DNA of 64,000 nucleotides from Eubacterium pyruvativorans (GTDB lineage Bacteria > Bacillota > Clostridia > Peptostreptococcales > Anaerovoracaceae): NCBI RefSeq assembly GCF_900102225.1, contig NZ_FNBF01000005.1, forward strand, positions 1-64,000. The letters run 5' to 3'. A program made the position numbers and the translations under genes. Positions 60,690 through 64,000 of the stretch are shown piece by piece; position 1 is the first letter of the stretch; every line of letters starts with the position of its first letter. Under the pieces are notes generated by a model. The model had not been told where the DNA came from. It ran no database searches and saw nothing but the letters and a program-made list of their open reading frames with translations.

Positions 60690-63402
60690 ACTTGCCCGGG
60701 AATTGGGGGTTTCGAGTAAGGAACTGATCTCGAAAGCCGCAGAAGCGGGTATCAAGGTGAAGACGCATATGAGCGTCCTGTCTGACAGCGATATCGAGAC
60801 AATCGGAAAGGTGATGCACAAGGATACCGGCGCTTCCGAAAAGAAGAGCAGCGGCATCGGCGTTGCGGTTGTGGATGAAGAATACCTGGCAAACAAGCAC
60901 AAGGGGCCGAAGGAACAGCCGATCGTGGATGAGGCATATTTCGAACGGAAGAAGGAAGAAAAGAAAGAGAGCGAAGAGCTGAAGACCGCGCCGGAGAAAC
61001 CGGTGACGGAAGGGAAGCCGGAGGCTGCAGCGAAGGAGCAGAAGGCCGAAAAGCAGGAGGCGCCGGAGAAGAAGCAGGAAACCGGGGAAGAGGAGAAACC
61101 ATCCGCCGGAAAGCCGGCTGCCGTGAAGTCCGAGAAGGCGGAGAAGACCGAGAAGGCAGAAGAGAAGAAGACCGGGAAGCAGGACGAAAAGGCAGAAGAG
61201 AAGAAGAAAGAAAAGAAACCGGAGGAGCCGACCATCAAGATGGCGGAGTCCGAGCGGATCAGCATTCCGAAGATCAAGATCATCAGCCGCGGTGCAGACC
61301 GGAAGAAGGCTGCGAAGAAGAAGGCTGAAGAAAAGAAGAGTCAGGGACAGAATAACAAGCGGGGAGACCGAAATGAACGGGGTTCCCGGAATGACCGCCG
61401 CAGCAGCAATGAGGGCGGAAACCGCAGAAGGCACAGTGGCAGTACCCCGGCTGCGTCTTCCGGCGGAGAGAATGCCGGCGGATCTTCCGGAAACAGCAGA
61501 GGAAAGAAATTCAAGTCCTTCCATGACAGACCGCACAACAAGTTCGAGAAGTTCGAGCGGAAGTCCCTGGAGAAGAAGGAACGGAAGAAGTACGTCAGCA
61601 AGCAGAAGGAAGTGGAGCCGGAAATCATCGAGGAAGTTCTGCCGGAAGGTACCTTCAAGCTGGATGTGCCAATTACGGTGGCGGGCTTCTGTGAACAGAC
61701 TGATATGTCCACATCCAATGTCATCATGACGCTGATGAAGATGGGCATCATGGCGAACATCAATCAGGTGCTGGACGAGGATACTGTGCAGCTCCTGGCG
61801 GAGGAACTGGGCATCACCGTGGTTGTCGGTGAGGTTGAGCAGGAAGAAGTGGAAGAAGGCATCGAGGACTTCGAAGATGATGAGAAGGATCTGAAGCCGC
61901 GTCCGCCGGTCATCACCGTCATGGGTCACGTTGACCACGGTAAGACTTCCATTCTGGATGCCATCCGGAAGACGAATGTCACCGCTAAGGAATACGGCGG
62001 CATCACCCAGCACATCGGTGCTTCTGAAGTACAGATCAATGGCAAGAAGATCGTGTTCCTGGATACACCGGGTCACGAAGCGTTCACGGCCATGCGTGCC
62101 CGGGGCGCCCAGATCACGGATATTGCGGTTCTGGTGGTGGCGGCAGACGACTCCGTCAAGCCGCAGACCGTGGAATCCATCAGCCACGCGAAGGCGGCCG
62201 GCGTTCCGATGATCGTCGCCATCAACAAGATGGATAAGCCGGGTGCGAACCCGGATCGGGTGAAGAAGGATCTGGCTGACCACGGCGTTCTGGTGGAAGA
62301 CTGGGGCGGCGAGGTCATCAGTGTTCCGGTTTCCGCCAAGACCGGAGAAGGCATCAAGGAACTTCTGGAAATGATTCTGCTGCAGGCGGATATGATGGAG
62401 CTGAAGGCGAATCCGGACCGTCTGGCCATGGGATCTGTCATCGAAGCGAGACTGGACAAGGCCAGAGGACCGGTTGCGACCCTGCTGGTAACCAACGGCA
62501 CCCTGAAGGCCGGACAGAGCATCGTGGCGGGAACCTGCTCCGGCAGGATCCGTCTGATGACAGATTACAAGGGAAAGAAGATCCGCAAGGCAGGACCGGC
62601 CACCGCTGTGGAGGTTCTGGGACTGACCGATGTGCCGCAGGCCGGTGATAATTTCAACGCCGTGAAGGACGACAAGACCGCCCGGTCCATCGCCCAGAGA
62701 AGATCCGAAAAACTCCGGGAAGAGACGATGACGAGAAATTCCAGCATGTCTCTGGAGAAACTCTTCAGCCAGATCAAGGAAGGCGAAACCAAGGAGCTGA
62801 ATCTGGTGATAAAAGCAGACGTACAGGGCTCTGTCGGCGCCATGGTCACTTCTCTGGAGAAGCTGAACAACGACGAAGTGAAGGTCAATGTCATCCACTC
62901 CGGCGTGGGTACCGTGAACGAATCCGACGTCATGCTGGCGGGCACATCCAATGCGGTCATCATCGGCTTCAACGTCAGACCGAGCAGTGCTGTCAGTTCC
63001 ATGGCGGATCAGCAGAACGTCGAAATCAGACTTTATACTGTTATCTACGACGCACTGAACGATGTGGAAGCAGCCATGAAGGGTATGCTGGAGCCGGATG
63101 TGAAGGAAGAACTGCTGGGTAAGGCGACGATCCGGGATACTTTCAAGGTGCCGGGTGTGGGCATTATCGGCGGTGCATATGTCACCGAAGGAAAGCTGGC
63201 CAGAAATGCTCAGATCCGTCTGGTCCGGGACGGCATCCTGATCCACGAAGGAAAGATCTCCTCTCTGAAGAGATTCAAGGACGATGCCAAGGAAGTCAAC
63301 CAGGGATATGAGTGCGGTATCGGTATTGAAGATTACAACGATATCAAGGTGGATGATACCATCGAGTGTTTCCACATGGTTGAAGTGAAGAAGGAAGATT
63401 AA
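60670..63402 (+). CDS. infB: Translation initiation factor IF-2
   Basis: IF-2 is a GTPase that places initiator tRNA on the 30S subunit. It has 910 residues. The N-terminal IF2-N domain (KVFELARELGVSSKELISKAAEAGIKV) is followed by a long Lys/Glu/Arg-rich linker (residues about 75-300), a second IF2-N-like segment, then the G domain: GHVDHGKTS (G1, about residue 419), DTPGHEAF (G3), NKMDKPGAN (G4). Domains II-IV complete the protein. Confidence 0.97.
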   Translation: MTKKVFELARELGVSSKELISKAAEAGIKVKTHMSVLSDSDIETIGKVMHKDTGASEKKSSGIGVAVVDEEYLANKHKGPKEQPIVDEAYFERKKEEKKESEELKTAPEKPVTEGKPEAAAKEQKAEKQEAPEKKQETGEEEKPSAGKPAAVKSEKAEKTEKAEEKKTGKQDEKAEEKKKEKKPEEPTIKMAESERISIPKIKIISRGADRKKAAKKKAEEKKSQGQNNKRGDRNERGSRNDRRSSNEGGNRRRHSGSTPAASSGGENAGGSSGNSRGKKFKSFHDRPHNKFEKFERKSLEKKERKKYVSKQKEVEPEIIEEVLPEGTFKLDVPITVAGFCEQTDMSTSNVIMTLMKMGIMANINQVLDEDTVQLLAEELGITVVVGEVEQEEVEEGIEDFEDDEKDLKPRPPVITVMGHVDHGKTSILDAIRKTNVTAKEYGGITQHIGASEVQINGKKIVFLDTPGHEAFTAMRARGAQITDIAVLVVAADDSVKPQTVESISHAKAAGVPMIVAINKMDKPGANPDRVKKDLADHGVLVEDWGGEVISVPVSAKTGEGIKELLEMILLQADMMELKANPDRLAMGSVIEARLDKARGPVATLLVTNGTLKAGQSIVAGTCSGRIRLMTDYKGKKIRKAGPATAVEVLGLTDVPQAGDNFNAVKDDKTARSIAQRRSEKLREETMTRNSSMSLEKLFSQIKEGETKELNLVIKADVQGSVGAMVTSLEKLNNDEVKVNVIHSGVGTVNESDVMLAGTSNAVIIGFNVRPSSAVSSMADQQNVEIRLYTVIYDALNDVEAAMKGMLEPDVKEELLGKATIRDTFKVPGVGIIGGAYVTEGKLARNAQIRLVRDGILIHEGKISSLKRFKDDAKEVNQGYECGIGIEDYNDIKVDDTIECFHMVEVKKED

Positions 63403-63409
63403 TCACATT

Positions 63410-64000
63410 ATGATATTCTGTTTCAGCGGAACCGGGAATTCGCTGCATGCGGCGAAGCGGGTTCAGGAAAAATTCGGCGGAGAGCTGGTGGATATGGCCG
63501 CCGCTCTCCGGGGCGGAACGGTGTCGTACGGATTCAAGCCCGGGGAGATGGCGGTGTTCGTCTTCCCGGTGTACTTCGATGCCCTGCCGGTGCCGGTTAC
63601 TGATTTCATTCAGGCATTCCGCATTTCGGAAGGAGAACCGGACATTGTGGGCATCGCCACCTGCGGGGGCAGCGCCGGGGGAACGGACCGGATATTCCGG
63701 AAGCTGATGCGCCGGAAGGGGCTTCGTGTCCAGGCGTTCTACGATGTGAAGATGCCGGACAACTGCATCTTCTGGCTGAAACCGCCGATTCGGGAAGCCG
63801 CCCTCATGACACTGAAGCACTCGGATGACAGATTGAGTGATATTCTGGAATCCATGCAGTATAATTACCGCGTGCCGTACCGGTCCTCTGGTGCGGCGGG
63901 GGTGGGGAGCGCCCTGGGAAGTGCCGTCTCCGGTGCACTTCTGGGAACCGGGTCCTTCTCTGTGGACGATACCTGCGTGGGCTGCGGACTCTGTGCGAGG
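63410..64000 (+). CDS. EFR1-like flavodoxin/ferredoxin protein (partial, 3' end outside window)
   Basis: The frame stays open from ATG 63410 to the window edge (197 codons). It begins MIFCFSGTGNSLHAAKRV, a flavodoxin FMN phosphate loop (SGTGNS), continues with a flavodoxin core (VFVFPVYFDALPVPV; IATCGGSAGGTD) and reaches a [4Fe-4S] motif CVGCGLCAR at the very end. This layout is that of EFR1-type flavodoxin-ferredoxin fusions common in anaerobic Firmicutes. The electron partner is unknown. A GAAGGAAG site inside the infB end sets the start, so it may be co-transcribed with infB. Confidence 0.8.
   Translation, partial: MIFCFSGTGNSLHAAKRVQEKFGGELVDMAAALRGGTVSYGFKPGEMAVFVFPVYFDALPVPVTDFIQAFRISEGEPDIVGIATCGGSAGGTDRIFRKLMRRKGLRVQAFYDVKMPDNCIFWLKPPIREAALMTLKHSDDRLSDILESMQYNYRVPYRSSGAAGVGSALGSAVSGALLGTGSFSVDDTCVGCGLCAR

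Overview
The window looks like a chromosomal segment of a monoderm Bacillota (Firmicutes), probably from a Clostridia- or Erysipelotrichia-like lineage. The evidence is the gene order rnc-smc-ftsY-der-plsY-gpsA and rimP-nusA-ylxR-ylxQ-infB, a MurT/GatD pair, ECF-type BioY, purine-rich ribosome binding sites throughout, frequent GTG/TTG starts, and a type IV pilus operon without a PilQ secretin. Coding sequence appears moderately GC-rich, while several intergenic regions are clearly AT-rich. Starts below were chosen by Shine-Dalgarno spacing and are often downstream of the longest possible frame. All homology calls were made by eye from motifs.

Layout. (1) 1-9.3 kb: tRNA-Glu, threonine synthase, a PrsW-like membrane protease, an unknown small gene, an HpcH/HpaI aldolase, a decayed diaminopropionate ammonia-lyase, a nucleoside hydrolase behind a structured leader, bioB-bioY with a plausible BirA operator, and a stand-alone relative of the PolC palm/zinc region without its active-site aspartates. 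(2) 9.3-22.8 kb: one type IV pilus operon from strong tandem promoters, with three prepilin-like proteins, PilB, PilT, PilC, another prepilin-like protein, PilD, PilM, PilN, PilO and a roughly 1,190-residue prepilin-type adhesin with GLUG-like repeats. (3) 22.8-30.9 kb: a YprB-like exonuclease, nudF-xerD, rplS-rbgA-rnhB and an NhaC antiporter. The two convergent gaps at about 23 and 30.5 kb carry a family of GGTGCGRAA palindromes plus 18-bp and 35-bp tandem repeats. (4) 30.9-36.3 kb (minus): an envelope O-acylation cluster (SGNH hydrolase, DUF4358, MBOAT, DHHW) and a DUF815 ATPase. (5) 36.6-55.8 kb: valS, a split ThrE-type exporter, glyA, the plsX-to-miaB housekeeping run, a divergent murT-gatD pair and a site-2-protease-like M50 peptidase. 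(6) 56.2-64 kb: thrS (minus, without a TGS domain), the rimP-nusA-ylxR-ylxQ-infB operon behind a 12-bp leader hairpin, and an EFR1-like flavodoxin/ferredoxin protein cut by the window edge.

The strongest candidates for new biology are the MurT/GatD pair, in which all three residues of the known glutaminase triad appear replaced across both proteins; the free-standing PolC-like protein; the giant GLUG pilin; and the palindrome family between convergent genes.
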